A stretch of 64,000 bases of DNA from Candidatus Methanoplasma termitum (GTDB lineage: Archaea > Thermoplasmatota > Thermoplasmata > Methanomassiliicoccales > Methanomethylophilaceae), in contig NZ_CP010070.1 in the NCBI RefSeq assembly GCF_000800805.1, forward strand, positions 310,001 through 374,000, written 5' to 3'. The position numbers were made by a program, and so were the translations under genes. The notes below the pieces were generated by a model, which worked only from the letters and a program-made list of their open reading frames with translations, was not told the DNA's origin and ran no database searches. The first letter of the stretch is position 1. Every line of letters starts with the position of its first letter. Below, in pieces: positions 27,884-36,619 of the stretch.

Positions 27884-27910
27884 ACCCGGTTTTAACCCTT
27901 TTAAAATTTT

Positions 27911-29215
27911 TCAATTCAATATCGAACTCAACTTGGACAATACTTCCTGCGGATCCTTCCCCAGCATCTTGATGGTCTTACCGTTCTTCTGGTCCGTGTC
28001 GTAGATCGCATCCGGAACTACCTTTGTCTTTCCGAGGAGTTCCTTCGTAGCGGCACCCCACATCGGGTTGCCCTTCCTTCCGGAAAGCACAGTATTCATC
28101 CCCACTTCTTCAAGGAGGTCCAACGTATCTCCGGCGGGGGCGATACTTATGATGCATCTCATCGAAGGATCCTTTTTCATTATCTCGAGCAGAATAAAGG
28201 ACAGATGTCCTGCGGCACCGAACTTCGCGGGTCCGTTCTTCACAAGCCTGCCGTTCTTAAGTGTTATTCTCTGATCTATTCCGGCAACATCCTCGGGGCC
28301 CGCAGCTCCTTTTGTAGCGTAGGCGATGTTAACTCCTTTTTTTGGAACAAGGTTGCTCGGAAGCACGTTAACAAGTTTTTCCGCAGCCGCATCGATCGAA
28401 TCCAGAACATCGAATTTGGCCGAACTCTTCTCGTTAGACGGTGAAAATGAAGCCATCGGGTTGACGATCAATTCTCCCTTACCTATTTCATACTGCGTCT
28501 CGATGGAGCGCTGTATCAATTCTCTCGATCTCAAGACCGAATTGACAAGGTCAAGCCCCATTGCCATGTTGGCAGTGATATATGAAGAAAGGACGCACCC
28601 GCTCCCGTGACCCGCTTTGTTGAGGCGCGGCTTACTCATCTTTGTGAACTCCGATGAAAGGTAAAGGTAATCGACGACATTTCTCGAGTCCATATGCCCG
28701 CCTTTGAGGAGTACCGATGAACCCTGCTTCCCGATAAGTTCGCAGGCCAGCATGGCATCGTCCTCGTTCTTTATTTTCATCCCCGACAAGGCCTCCGCCT
28801 CAAACTTGTTCGGGGTGACCAATTCGCACATAGGAAGAAGATCCTTTTTCAGCGACTTTACCAGATCATCTTTGGAAAGTGAACTGCCGACCGTCGCCAC
28901 CATGACCGGATCTATGATGAGAGGCATCTCATGGTCTTCCAGCACATCTGCGACCACACCTACTATATCTGCGCTGTACAACATTCCTGTCTTTATCGCA
29001 TTGATCTTGCAGTCTTTGAGAACAGCTTCCAACTGCTCTTTTATGATCTCTTCGGGAATGGGCAGGATGCTTCCAACCTCTCTTGTATTCTGTACCGTGA
29101 CCGCTGTTATGACGGTCGCGGCGTGAACCCCCACCGAGGCCATTGCCTTTATGTCGGCCTGAATCCCCGCTCCTCCAACGGAGTCGGATCCTGCGATGGT
29201 AAGTGCCGTCTTCAT
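27911..29215 (-). CDS. thiDN: Bifunctional HMP(-P) kinase / thiamine phosphate synthase (ThiD-ThiN)
   Basis: A 434-residue fusion. The N-terminal 250 residues are ThiD, phosphorylating hydroxymethylpyrimidine: MKTALTIAGSDSVGGAGIQ, IDPVMVATVGSSL and NKAGHGSGCVLSSYI. The C-terminal 180 residues are the archaeal ThiN domain (AGPEDVAGIDQRI, FGAAGHLSFILLEIMKKDP), which performs the thiamine phosphate synthase step. The ATG at 29215 aligns with the ThiD start. Together with thiE this gives two complete coupling enzymes of different ancestry. Confidence 0.92.
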   Translation of the reverse strand: MKTALTIAGSDSVGGAGIQADIKAMASVGVHAATVITAVTVQNTREVGSILPIPEEIIKEQLEAVLKDCKINAIKTGMLYSADIVGVVADVLEDHEMPLIIDPVMVATVGSSLSKDDLVKSLKKDLLPMCELVTPNKFEAEALSGMKIKNEDDAMLACELIGKQGSSVLLKGGHMDSRNVVDYLYLSSEFTKMSKPRLNKAGHGSGCVLSSYITANMAMGLDLVNSVLRSRELIQRSIETQYEIGKGELIVNPMASFSPSNEKSSAKFDVLDSIDAAAEKLVNVLPSNLVPKKGVNIAYATKGAAGPEDVAGIDQRITLKNGRLVKNGPAKFGAAGHLSFILLEIMKKDPSMRCIISIAPAGDTLDLLEEVGMNTVLSGRKGNPMWGAATKELLGKTKVVPDAIYDTDQKNGKTIKMLGKDPQEVLSKLSSILN

Positions 29216-29310
29216 GATTGGCAAATTGCATCATCATATTTAAAGCAGGAACGGTCTTGATCAACAAGAATGTAAGGATCCGTCTATTTTTATTTGAATG
29301 AATATTATTT

Positions 29311-29625
29311 AAACATGTACACAAATAGCTGAGCGGTAAGAGGTTTGCAGTCCCCGAAGGGACTTGATTTGTATCATGGATCAAACGCCACATTGGATCA
29401 TTGACGGATCGTAATGATCACGTCCCCGATCCTAATGCGGACTGAGGTGCCGCTCTGATCTCCGGTCATTAATATCACCTTCTACCAGATGGTTCCCGGT
29501 GCCGTATCCTGGAAAGACTCCGGTACCGGGGCTTCCCATCCTTACGACAGAACTTCATGTCTGGCTATGCTTATAAGCTTAAGCGGGGGGTCACCGAAAG
29601 TACCGAAAGTACGTATTGATCCTAA
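29311..29625 (+). ncRNA. Candidate structured RNA, unidentified
   Basis: The 29216-29686 gap has no credible reading frame but many pairings. These include ACAAAT/ATTTGT (29321-29326 with 29367-29372) around a perfect AGTCCC/GGGACT hairpin with CGAA loop (29349-29364), CATTGGATC with GATCCTAATG (29391-29437), GATGG/CCATC enclosing CCCGGTGCCG/CGGTACCGGG (29488-29540), and GACA/TGTC (29546-29561). A TATA-like AATATTATTTAAA (29301-29313) precedes it. I looked for the landmark sequences of SRP RNA and RNase P RNA and did not find them convincingly. Strand is inferred from the TATA position. Confidence 0.4.
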
Positions 29626-29686
29626 AAAACAGCGACATTTTTGATTAACCAAGAAAATAAATAAAACTTCATCCTAAACATGATCG

Positions 29687-30052
29687 ATGAAGATCTTCAG
29701 TACTCATTTTGTTCTAAAGGGAAAATCGGATTACAAGAACCTTGCACCTGTATTCCCGGATATCCTCAGGGCCCTGCTTGAGGAGATCGGACAGATGCCC
29801 GAAGAAGAGGAGATCTTTCAAATGTTCGTCGACATGAACATGGTCGATCTTGAGAGGAACCGTAAGCCCGAAGGGTACAACAGAAAGGGAAAGATGAGGC
29901 TCATATTCCCGATGGACCGCAAAGAATTCTATCTCAAGGCATACAGTAAAACTACCGATATGTCAAGGCTGACAGAGACCATCAGAGGACTTCTCACATC
30001 CGCAGGCGTCAAATTCGATATAGTCCAGAATGACAGAACGGATTTCGATTGA
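29687..30052 (+). CDS. Conserved-looking hypothetical protein
   Basis: A 121-residue soluble protein, mixed alpha/beta, with acidic helix EEIGQMPEEEEIFQMF and a basic central stretch NRKPEGYNRKGKMRL. I do not recognise a family. Codon use matches the neighbours and the frame is clean, so it is probably a real gene. It lies just downstream of the structured intergenic region and 60 nt before metY, but a TATA box between them suggests separate transcription. Confidence 0.6.
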   Translation: MKIFSTHFVLKGKSDYKNLAPVFPDILRALLEEIGQMPEEEEIFQMFVDMNMVDLERNRKPEGYNRKGKMRLIFPMDRKEFYLKAYSKTTDMSRLTETIRGLLTSAGVKFDIVQNDRTDFD

Positions 30053-30115
30053 TCGGTATCCGGTGCTGGATATATTAATATAAAATGTTATTAATGCTCA
30101 TTCAGAGGTTTTACC

Positions 30116-31441
30116 CTGAGCGGATCGAATAAAGAAAACATACCTTCAGGCCCGACAAACAAGAAAAAGTTAAGGTTCGAGACCCTGCAGCTGCACAAAG
30201 GACAGGAGACACCGGACCCCCTCTCCGGTGCGAGGGCGACACCGATCTATCTCACATCGGCGTATGTCTTTAAAGATTGCAAGGACGCAACAGAAAGATT
30301 CGCACTCTCAAAACCCGGAAACATATACGGCCGTCTTACGAACGATACCCAAGCGGTCCTGGAAGACCGCATGGCCGCACTTGAAGGAGGTTCGGCAGCG
30401 CTGGCAACAGCATCGGGGGCCGCAGCCATCACCTACACTCTTCAGAACGTGGCGTCCGCGGGAGACCACATAGTGGCTGCCAACAACATTTATGGCGGAA
30501 CTTACAACTTCCTTGCACATACATTCGAGAAACAAGGTGTGAAAACAACCTTTGTCGATCCGATCGACCTAAAGAACTTTGAGAAGGCAATAAAAAAGAA
30601 CACCAAAGCGGTGTTCATTGAGACGTTCGGAAATCCCAATTCGGATTTTATCGATGTCGAGAAAGTGGCGGAAATAGCCCACAAAAAAGGGATCATCCTG
30701 GTCGTTGACAATACCTTTGCGACGCCATATCTTTACAGACCTCTGGAACATGGTGCAGACATCGTGGTGGAATCGGCGACGAAATTCATCGGAGGGCATG
30801 GGGTCGTCCTCGGCGGAGTGATAATCGAGAGCGGTAAGTTTGATTGGGCAGGCAGCGGAAGGTATCCCGACATCGTGGATCCGGATCCAAGCTACCACGG
30901 GCTGAGCTTTTATGAATCCGCAGGACCCGCTGCCTTTACGGCAAGAATAAGGGCGATCCTGCTCAGGGACACCGGCGCGGTGATATCGCCGATCGCGGCA
31001 TTCTCTCTCCTCCAGGGGCTTGAGACATTATCCCTGCGTGTCGAAAGGCATGTGCAGAATGCGTTGGAAGTGGTCAATTATCTGAACGGCCACCCCAAGG
31101 TTATGAAGGTCAACCACCCATCGCTCGAGGATCAACCCAGCCATGAGTTGTACATGAAGAACTTCCCCAACGGGGCAGGTTCGATCTTCACATTCGACAT
31201 AAAAGGAGGGGAGAAAGAGGCGATAAAGTTCATTGACAGTCTGAAGCTTTTCTCCCTTGTCGCAAACGTGGCAGACATGAAATCGCTGGTCATACACCCT
31301 GCTACCACGACCCACGGTCAGTTGAACGACAAAGAGCTCGAGGAGCAGAAGATCAACCGCAATACGATCCGTCTCTCGATAGGATGCGAGAACATAAAGG
31401 ATATAATCGCAGATCTGGAGCAGGCCTTAAAAAAGGTCTGA
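30116..31441 (+). CDS. metY: O-acetylhomoserine sulfhydrylase (MetY-like), apparent CTG start
   Basis: A Cys/Met-metabolism PLP enzyme of 441 residues that would make homocysteine from O-acetylhomoserine and sulfide. Core motifs: LRFETLQLHKGQ, NIYGRLTNDT, SGAAAITYTL-like region, VDNTFATPYL and ESATKFIGGHG with the PLP Lys near residue 223. The conserved N-terminus extends upstream of the first ATG (30371) and no ATG, GTG or TTG is in frame before the TAA just upstream. CTG at 30116 is preceded by AGAGGT at 7 nt and a TATA stretch near 30070, so I use it. MetA at 57316 supplies the substrate. Confidence 0.88.
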   Translation: MSGSNKENIPSGPTNKKKLRFETLQLHKGQETPDPLSGARATPIYLTSAYVFKDCKDATERFALSKPGNIYGRLTNDTQAVLEDRMAALEGGSAALATASGAAAITYTLQNVASAGDHIVAANNIYGGTYNFLAHTFEKQGVKTTFVDPIDLKNFEKAIKKNTKAVFIETFGNPNSDFIDVEKVAEIAHKKGIILVVDNTFATPYLYRPLEHGADIVVESATKFIGGHGVVLGGVIIESGKFDWAGSGRYPDIVDPDPSYHGLSFYESAGPAAFTARIRAILLRDTGAVISPIAAFSLLQGLETLSLRVERHVQNALEVVNYLNGHPKVMKVNHPSLEDQPSHELYMKNFPNGAGSIFTFDIKGGEKEAIKFIDSLKLFSLVANVADMKSLVIHPATTTHGQLNDKELEEQKINRNTIRLSIGCENIKDIIADLEQALKKV

Positions 31442-32893
31442 TCAAACATCTTTCAGCAGGTCATCCCAGCATTTTTCTATCAGCTGGGTCTCCAATCTTA
31501 TCTTGCTGTCCCTTTCCATTATCGCACCTATAGCTTCGGTGATCTGCATATCGGTGGACCCGGAAGACGTGCCTCCGTATGATATGCGCCTTTCAACGCA
31601 CGCCTTCGGCGATATGACATCATAAACATCTTTTTTTATTGAGCCGGAGAACTTCTTGTATTCTTCAAGGGTCAGTTCTTCCAGTGTTTTACCTTTCTCG
31701 ATGCAGTATCTTACGCTCTCACCGACGATGCTGTGCGCTTCCCTGAAAGGTATTCCTTTTACAACAAGATAGTCGGCAAGGTCCGTGGCATTTATGAAAC
31801 CTTTTTCCGCTGCCTTTTGCATGGCCTCTTTGTTGACTTTCATCGTCGAAACAACTTTTGAAAGCATATTTGCGCTGTCTGAAATTATCACCATCGAGTT
31901 CATGACAGGTTCCTTATCTTCCTGAAGGTCCCTGTTATAGGACAGCGGAAGCCCTTTCATGGTCATCATCATCGAGACAAGATTTCCTACGACCGTACCG
32001 GTCCTTCCTCTTATCAGCTCTGCGACATCGGGGTTCTTCTTCTGAGGCATTATGGATGAACCGGTCGTATATGCGTCGGCCATCTCGATGAATCCGAATT
32101 CCTGGGACGACCACAGGATCAATTCTTCGCATATCGAGGACATGTCCAAAGCTGTCATGGAGGCGCAGAACAGCGTTTCCGAAACATTGTCCCTTGAAGC
32201 CACCGAGTCCATCGAGTTCTGTGTGGGGGATTTGAAAGCAAGTGCGTCCGATGTCATTTTTCTGTCTATCGGGTATGTTGTGCCCGCCAATGCCGCCGAA
32301 CCGAGCGGACACCTGTTCATTCTGTCGAAAGCGTCAATGAATCTGTCGGCATCCCTCGACAGCCTGAACACGTGCGCCAACATATGCTGCGCAAGCGTCA
32401 CGGGCTGGGCATGCTGCATGTGGGTGAAGCCGGGCATTATAGTATCGCCGTGTTCCTCCGCTATCCTGAGCAAGCTCGTTGCAAGCGTATCTATGTCGAT
32501 CACAGCCTCAAGGATGATATCTCTCAGATACATTTTGAGATCTGTGGCAACCTGGTCGTTCCTGCTGCGTCCGGTATGCAGTTTGCCTCCGACCGGACCT
32601 ATCATCTCTGTGAGCTTGAATTCGATGTTGGTGTGGATATCTTCCAGAGATTCGTCCACGTTGAAATCTCCGTCTTCCATTTTTTTGACTATCCTAATCA
32701 ATCCGTTTATGATCTCGTCGGCATCTTTGGCGGGGATTATCTTCTGTTTCTTCAGCATTCTGACATGGGCAAGCGAACCCATGACATCATAGAACGCAAG
32801 CGCCGAGTCGACATCCAGGGATGAAGTGAATCTGAATGTGGACTCGTCCGCCTCGTTTTCGAACCTTCCCGACCAAAGAGCCTGTTTTGCCAT
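31442..32893 (-). CDS. argH: Argininosuccinate lyase
   Basis: A 483-residue member of the fumarase/aspartase superfamily catalysing the last arginine step, argininosuccinate to arginine and fumarate. Visible motifs: LWSGRFENEADE at the start, HTGRSRNDQVATD, GFTHMQHAQPV and the signature loop SSIMPQKKNPDVAE. The ATG at 32893 gives the family N-terminus; a longer reading into argG is an artefact. It follows argG with a 4-nt gap, so the two form an operon. Confidence 0.96.
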   Translation of the reverse strand: MAKQALWSGRFENEADESTFRFTSSLDVDSALAFYDVMGSLAHVRMLKKQKIIPAKDADEIINGLIRIVKKMEDGDFNVDESLEDIHTNIEFKLTEMIGPVGGKLHTGRSRNDQVATDLKMYLRDIILEAVIDIDTLATSLLRIAEEHGDTIMPGFTHMQHAQPVTLAQHMLAHVFRLSRDADRFIDAFDRMNRCPLGSAALAGTTYPIDRKMTSDALAFKSPTQNSMDSVASRDNVSETLFCASMTALDMSSICEELILWSSQEFGFIEMADAYTTGSSIMPQKKNPDVAELIRGRTGTVVGNLVSMMMTMKGLPLSYNRDLQEDKEPVMNSMVIISDSANMLSKVVSTMKVNKEAMQKAAEKGFINATDLADYLVVKGIPFREAHSIVGESVRYCIEKGKTLEELTLEEYKKFSGSIKKDVYDVISPKACVERRISYGGTSSGSTDMQITEAIGAIMERDSKIRLETQLIEKCWDDLLKDV

Positions 32894-32897
32894 GTCA

Positions 32898-34145
32898 TCA
32901 CTTCTTTTTGCGTGCCTTTGCGGCCGTTCTGTCCGGCAGTCCCCAGCAGTAAATGAAACCGACGGCTGCGTTGTGGTCGAAGCTGTCACCCTTTCCGTAT
33001 GTGGACAATCCGACATCGTATAACGAGTATGGGGACTTGCGGCCTACGACCATGCAGCTTCCCTTGTGAAGTCTGACCCTTATCTTGCCGGTGACAAATT
33101 CTTGCGTTTTGTCAACGAACGCACATATCGGCTCACGGAGCCCGCCGAACCACAACCCGTCATAGATCAGCTGGGAGAGCTTTTGTTCGATGCCTCTCTT
33201 GTATTCTATGACATCCTTTGTGAGCGTCATGGCCTCAAGGGCGCGGTGCGCCGTTATCAGGACAATGGAAGCGGGGCATTCGTATGTCTCCCTGCTCTTT
33301 ATTCCGACCAGGCGGTCCTCTATGTGATCGATGCGTCCGACCCCGTTCCTTCCGGCGATCTTGTAAAGTGATTCGATGAGCTCGACACCTTTCATGCGTT
33401 TTCCGTTCAGTCCGACAGGTATGCCTTTTTCAAAATCTATCTCGACATACTCCGGTTCGTTCGGAGCGTCCTTTGGGTCAACTGTGTGTACCCAAACATC
33501 CTTGGGAGGCTCTGTCCATGCGTCCTCCAGCACGCCCGCTTCGCATGATGCGCCCCAAAGGTTCTCATCCCTTGAATAAATGCTGTTCTTTTTGACGATT
33601 ATCTCGATCTTATTCTTGTTAGCGTAATCGATCTCTTCCTCACGGGTCATGACCCATTCTCTGATGGGCGCTATGATCTTGAGGTCCGGGTCCATCGAAA
33701 CTATCCCCACATCGAACCTCACCTGATCGTTGCCCTTTCCGGTGCATCCGTGGGCAACGTATTTTGCACCCTCTTTCTTTGCGACCTCGACCAATTTCTT
33801 TGCTATCAGCGGTCTTGCGATGGAAGTGCTGAGCGGGTAGATGTTCTGATACATGGCGTTCGCTTTCAGCGCCGGCCAGATATATTCGTTGACAAATTCG
33901 TCCTTCGCCTCTATGAGCTGTGCCTTCTCGGCACCGTTCCTTATGGCACGTGCGATGATATCATCACTGCTCGGCGGCTGCCCGACGTCGATCGCCACAG
34001 CGATAACGTCAAGATCGTACTTATCTTGGATCCATTTTATTGCGATAGATGTGTCCAATCCTCCGGAATACGCCAAAACAACCTTTTCCCGTTCTGCATT
34101 ACTTTTTGGATCGGTCTTTTTTGCATTGCTAGCCATTGTATCCAT
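32898..34145 (-). CDS. argG: Argininosuccinate synthase
   Basis: A 415-residue ATP-dependent ligase joining citrulline and aspartate. The PP-loop motif AYSGGLDTSIAIKW, the AHGCTGKGNDQVRF segment and the citrulline/aspartate-binding region SIYSRDENLWGASCEAG are intact. It starts at ATG 34145 (or 34136, three codons later) and is the first gene of argG-argH, divergent from argC. The C-terminal tail KARKKK is basic. Confidence 0.96.
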   Translation of the reverse strand: MDTMASNAKKTDPKSNAEREKVVLAYSGGLDTSIAIKWIQDKYDLDVIAVAIDVGQPPSSDDIIARAIRNGAEKAQLIEAKDEFVNEYIWPALKANAMYQNIYPLSTSIARPLIAKKLVEVAKKEGAKYVAHGCTGKGNDQVRFDVGIVSMDPDLKIIAPIREWVMTREEEIDYANKNKIEIIVKKNSIYSRDENLWGASCEAGVLEDAWTEPPKDVWVHTVDPKDAPNEPEYVEIDFEKGIPVGLNGKRMKGVELIESLYKIAGRNGVGRIDHIEDRLVGIKSRETYECPASIVLITAHRALEAMTLTKDVIEYKRGIEQKLSQLIYDGLWFGGLREPICAFVDKTQEFVTGKIRVRLHKGSCMVVGRKSPYSLYDVGLSTYGKGDSFDHNAAVGFIYCWGLPDRTAAKARKKK

Positions 34146-34373
34146 TAACCATAAAAATCTTCTTTATTTAAACAGTTGTTTTGAAGAGTTGTCGTTTCAT
34201 TGATCGGGACGTGTAGTGACACTGTTGTTACTGTGGCCACATTGCGTTATCATGTCGCCATTTCTGTTACGTCAGCAACTTTTTGGACAACACATGTTTT
34301 GTTTAAGACACATCACATATATCAGTGTTTTATACTGCACCATTATTAACTTTGGACATAGGAAGTTCACAAA
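34146..34373. promoter_or_regulatory. Divergent argG / argC promoter region
   Basis: This 228-bp gap between argG (leftward) and argC (rightward) must hold both promoters. On the plus strand TTTTATACTG near 34328-34337 is a TATA candidate, and AGGAAGTTC lies just before the argC ATG as a ribosome site. On the minus strand TTTAAATAAAG lies about 20 nt before argG. Short dyads with TGACACTGTTGTTACTGTG (about 34216-34235) could be operator-like. No ArgR binding consensus is assumed. Confidence 0.5.
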
Positions 34374-35390
34374 ATGGACAAGGTAGGAATAATCGGGGGA
34401 ACAGGATATACGGGGAGTGAGTTATCACGCATGCTCTGTACACATCCGGAAGTAGAACTGGCAGCACTTACTTCGCGTCAGAATGCCGGAAAGAAGGTGT
34501 CCGAACTTCAGACATTCCTGAAGGGTTATTCTGATATCCGTTTTACCGAGAAGATAAGCGACACCAAGGATCTCGACCTCGTGTTTGTCGCCACTCCCCA
34601 CGGCGTAGCGATGGACGAAGTCCCGCAGCTGATGGAATCAGGCGTCAAGGTGATCGACCTGTCGGGGGATTACCGTCTGCGCGACAAGGCCGAATATGCT
34701 AAGTGGTACGGACATGAGCAGACAGACGCGAAGAATCTGAAGAGTTCCGTTTACGGACTCCCGGAGTTCTTCCGCAGTAAGATAAAGAATGCGGACCTGG
34801 TCGCAAACCCTGGATGCTATGCAACATCGATAATCCTTGCATGCACACCGCTGGTAAAAGCGGGCGTTGTCGAAACCGATATCATTGCCGATGCCAAGAG
34901 CGGAACGTCCGGCGCGGGAATGGTGCCGTCCGCACGCCTTCACCATCCGTTCTGCGGTGAGTCGCTCATCCCATATAGTGTAGGAACTCACCGCCACACG
35001 CCGGAGATCGAGCAAACGATCGGAGACATCACAAAGGGCGGTGTCAAAGTGACGATGGTACCTCAGCTCCTACCGATCGTGCGCGGGATACTTTCGTCGT
35101 GTTACATGAACTTAAAGAAAGATATGTCCGATGAAGAGATAGCAAAGATCTTTGAGAAACAGTACGGCGAAGAGCATTTCGTCCATTACGTTAAGGAACC
35201 GTCCATCCGTGCCGTCGTCGGCTCCAACCATGCGCACGTTGGATCCAACGTTATAGGGAACAAAGTAGTGGCATTCGGAGTTTTAGACAATCTCGTTAAG
35301 GGGGCATCAGGCCAGGCTGTTCAATGCATGAACCTGATGCTCGGCATAAAGGAAACAACAGGAATAGACACTCCAGGATTGGGTGTATGA
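34374..35390 (+). CDS. argC: N-acetyl-gamma-glutamyl-phosphate reductase
   Basis: A 338-residue NADPH-dependent reductase, third step of arginine synthesis. The N-terminal Rossmann motif GIIGGTGYTGSELSRML and the active-site segment ANPGCYATSIILA with the nucleophilic Cys are present; SYSVGTHRHTPEIEQ-like sequence (PYSVGTHRHTPEIE) holds the catalytic His. It is the first gene of argC-argJ-argB-argD and overlaps argJ by 4 nt. Confidence 0.96.
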   Translation: MDKVGIIGGTGYTGSELSRMLCTHPEVELAALTSRQNAGKKVSELQTFLKGYSDIRFTEKISDTKDLDLVFVATPHGVAMDEVPQLMESGVKVIDLSGDYRLRDKAEYAKWYGHEQTDAKNLKSSVYGLPEFFRSKIKNADLVANPGCYATSIILACTPLVKAGVVETDIIADAKSGTSGAGMVPSARLHHPFCGESLIPYSVGTHRHTPEIEQTIGDITKGGVKVTMVPQLLPIVRGILSSCYMNLKKDMSDEEIAKIFEKQYGEEHFVHYVKEPSIRAVVGSNHAHVGSNVIGNKVVAFGVLDNLVKGASGQAVQCMNLMLGIKETTGIDTPGLGV

Positions 35391-36619
35391 ACATGATAGA
35401 AGAAATAGAAGGAGGCATAACGACCCCTCAGGGGTTCAAGGCCGCAGGTGTACACAGCGGTGTAAAATATCGTGCATTGGACCTCGGAATGGTGTACTCG
35501 GATGTACCCGCATCGGCGTTCGTTGGATATACGAGCAATGATGTGAAATCGGCACCTGTGCAGGTGATGATGAAGGAGAACTCGCCGAAGCTTTCCGCAG
35601 TGGTGATCAACAGCGGAAATGCGAATGCACTCACGGGACGCCGCGGGGTAGAGGATGCGATCGCTATGAAGCAAGCAGTTGCGAAAGAGCTGAATATAGA
35701 TCCGATAGAAGTGGGCGTGATGTCCACAGGCCTGATCGGGCGTTTCGTCGACCTGCACAAGATACGCTACGGAATAAACCGTGCCGTACGAGCTCTCGAC
35801 CTGGGGCGCGAAGCCGACAGTCTTTTCGCAGAAGCGATAATGACCACGGACACAATCAAAAAAGAATTCTCGGTACGCACACGTCTCGAAGACGGGACCC
35901 TTGTGTATATCGCCGCCGTATCAAAAGGCAGCGGAATGATATCTCCGCACATGAAGGTGCTACACGGCACAACGCTGTCAGTTGTCACAACGGATGCGAA
36001 TCTTTCGATAGATTTCCGCAGCAAGTGGCAGGAGATCCTTGATGACAGCCTTAACATGGTGTCGGTAGACGGGGATCAATCCACAAACGACACATCCATC
36101 CTCATGGCGAACGGTAAGGCCGGAGGCAAATACGCCGATGAGGATCCGGAGTTCATAGCCGCGCTTGAAATGGTCATGACCAAGATCGCAAAGACGATAG
36201 CCAAGGACGGAGAGGGAGCGACAAAGCTCATCGAAGTGCAAGTGACGGGAGCGGACACAAAAGAGGATGCCCGCAAAGCCGTCCATAAGATCCTGAACTC
36301 GCCGTTGGTGAAATCTGCGATATACGGATCGGATCCGAACTACGGGCGCATAATGATGGCTCTGGGGAACAGCGGATGCAAGTTCAACATAGAGGATGTA
36401 CGCCTGACGATAAAAGGCGGAGATCTGGAAGTTCCAATACTCGATATGGGAGCGCCGGTGTTCCAGGAGGAACGTTCCGTTGAGGTGGTGCGCATGGCAA
36501 TGGACAACACCGAGGTCAGCATCCTGATAGATCTCGCATACGGAAAAGAATCCGCGGTGGGATGGGGATGCGACCTTACGTACGATTACGTACGCATCAA
36601 CGCAGAATACGCGTCGTGA
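35387..36619 (+). CDS. argJ: Glutamate N-acetyltransferase / ornithine acetyltransferase
   Basis: A 410-residue ArgJ that recycles acetyl from N-acetylornithine to glutamate; it matures by self-cleavage before a threonine. GITTPQGFKAAGVHSG, SGNANALTG and KGSGMISPHM are clear. The cleavage region reads PHMKVLHGTTLSVVTTDA, four residues longer than the usual PNMATML form, placing the cut between Gly194 and Thr195. Because of the acetyl cycle no separate argE is needed. It overlaps argC by 4 nt and argB by 1 nt. Confidence 0.94.
   Translation: MNMIEEIEGGITTPQGFKAAGVHSGVKYRALDLGMVYSDVPASAFVGYTSNDVKSAPVQVMMKENSPKLSAVVINSGNANALTGRRGVEDAIAMKQAVAKELNIDPIEVGVMSTGLIGRFVDLHKIRYGINRAVRALDLGREADSLFAEAIMTTDTIKKEFSVRTRLEDGTLVYIAAVSKGSGMISPHMKVLHGTTLSVVTTDANLSIDFRSKWQEILDDSLNMVSVDGDQSTNDTSILMANGKAGGKYADEDPEFIAALEMVMTKIAKTIAKDGEGATKLIEVQVTGADTKEDARKAVHKILNSPLVKSAIYGSDPNYGRIMMALGNSGCKFNIEDVRLTIKGGDLEVPILDMGAPVFQEERSVEVVRMAMDNTEVSILIDLAYGKESAVGWGCDLTYDYVRINAEYAS

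Noticed and set aside
29321-29372. tRNA-like D-arm sequence (GCTGAGCGGTAAGAGG) with ACAAAT/ATTTGT stem
   Set aside because: No anticodon or T arm is present and the stem has only six pairs; kept only as part of the RNA candidate.
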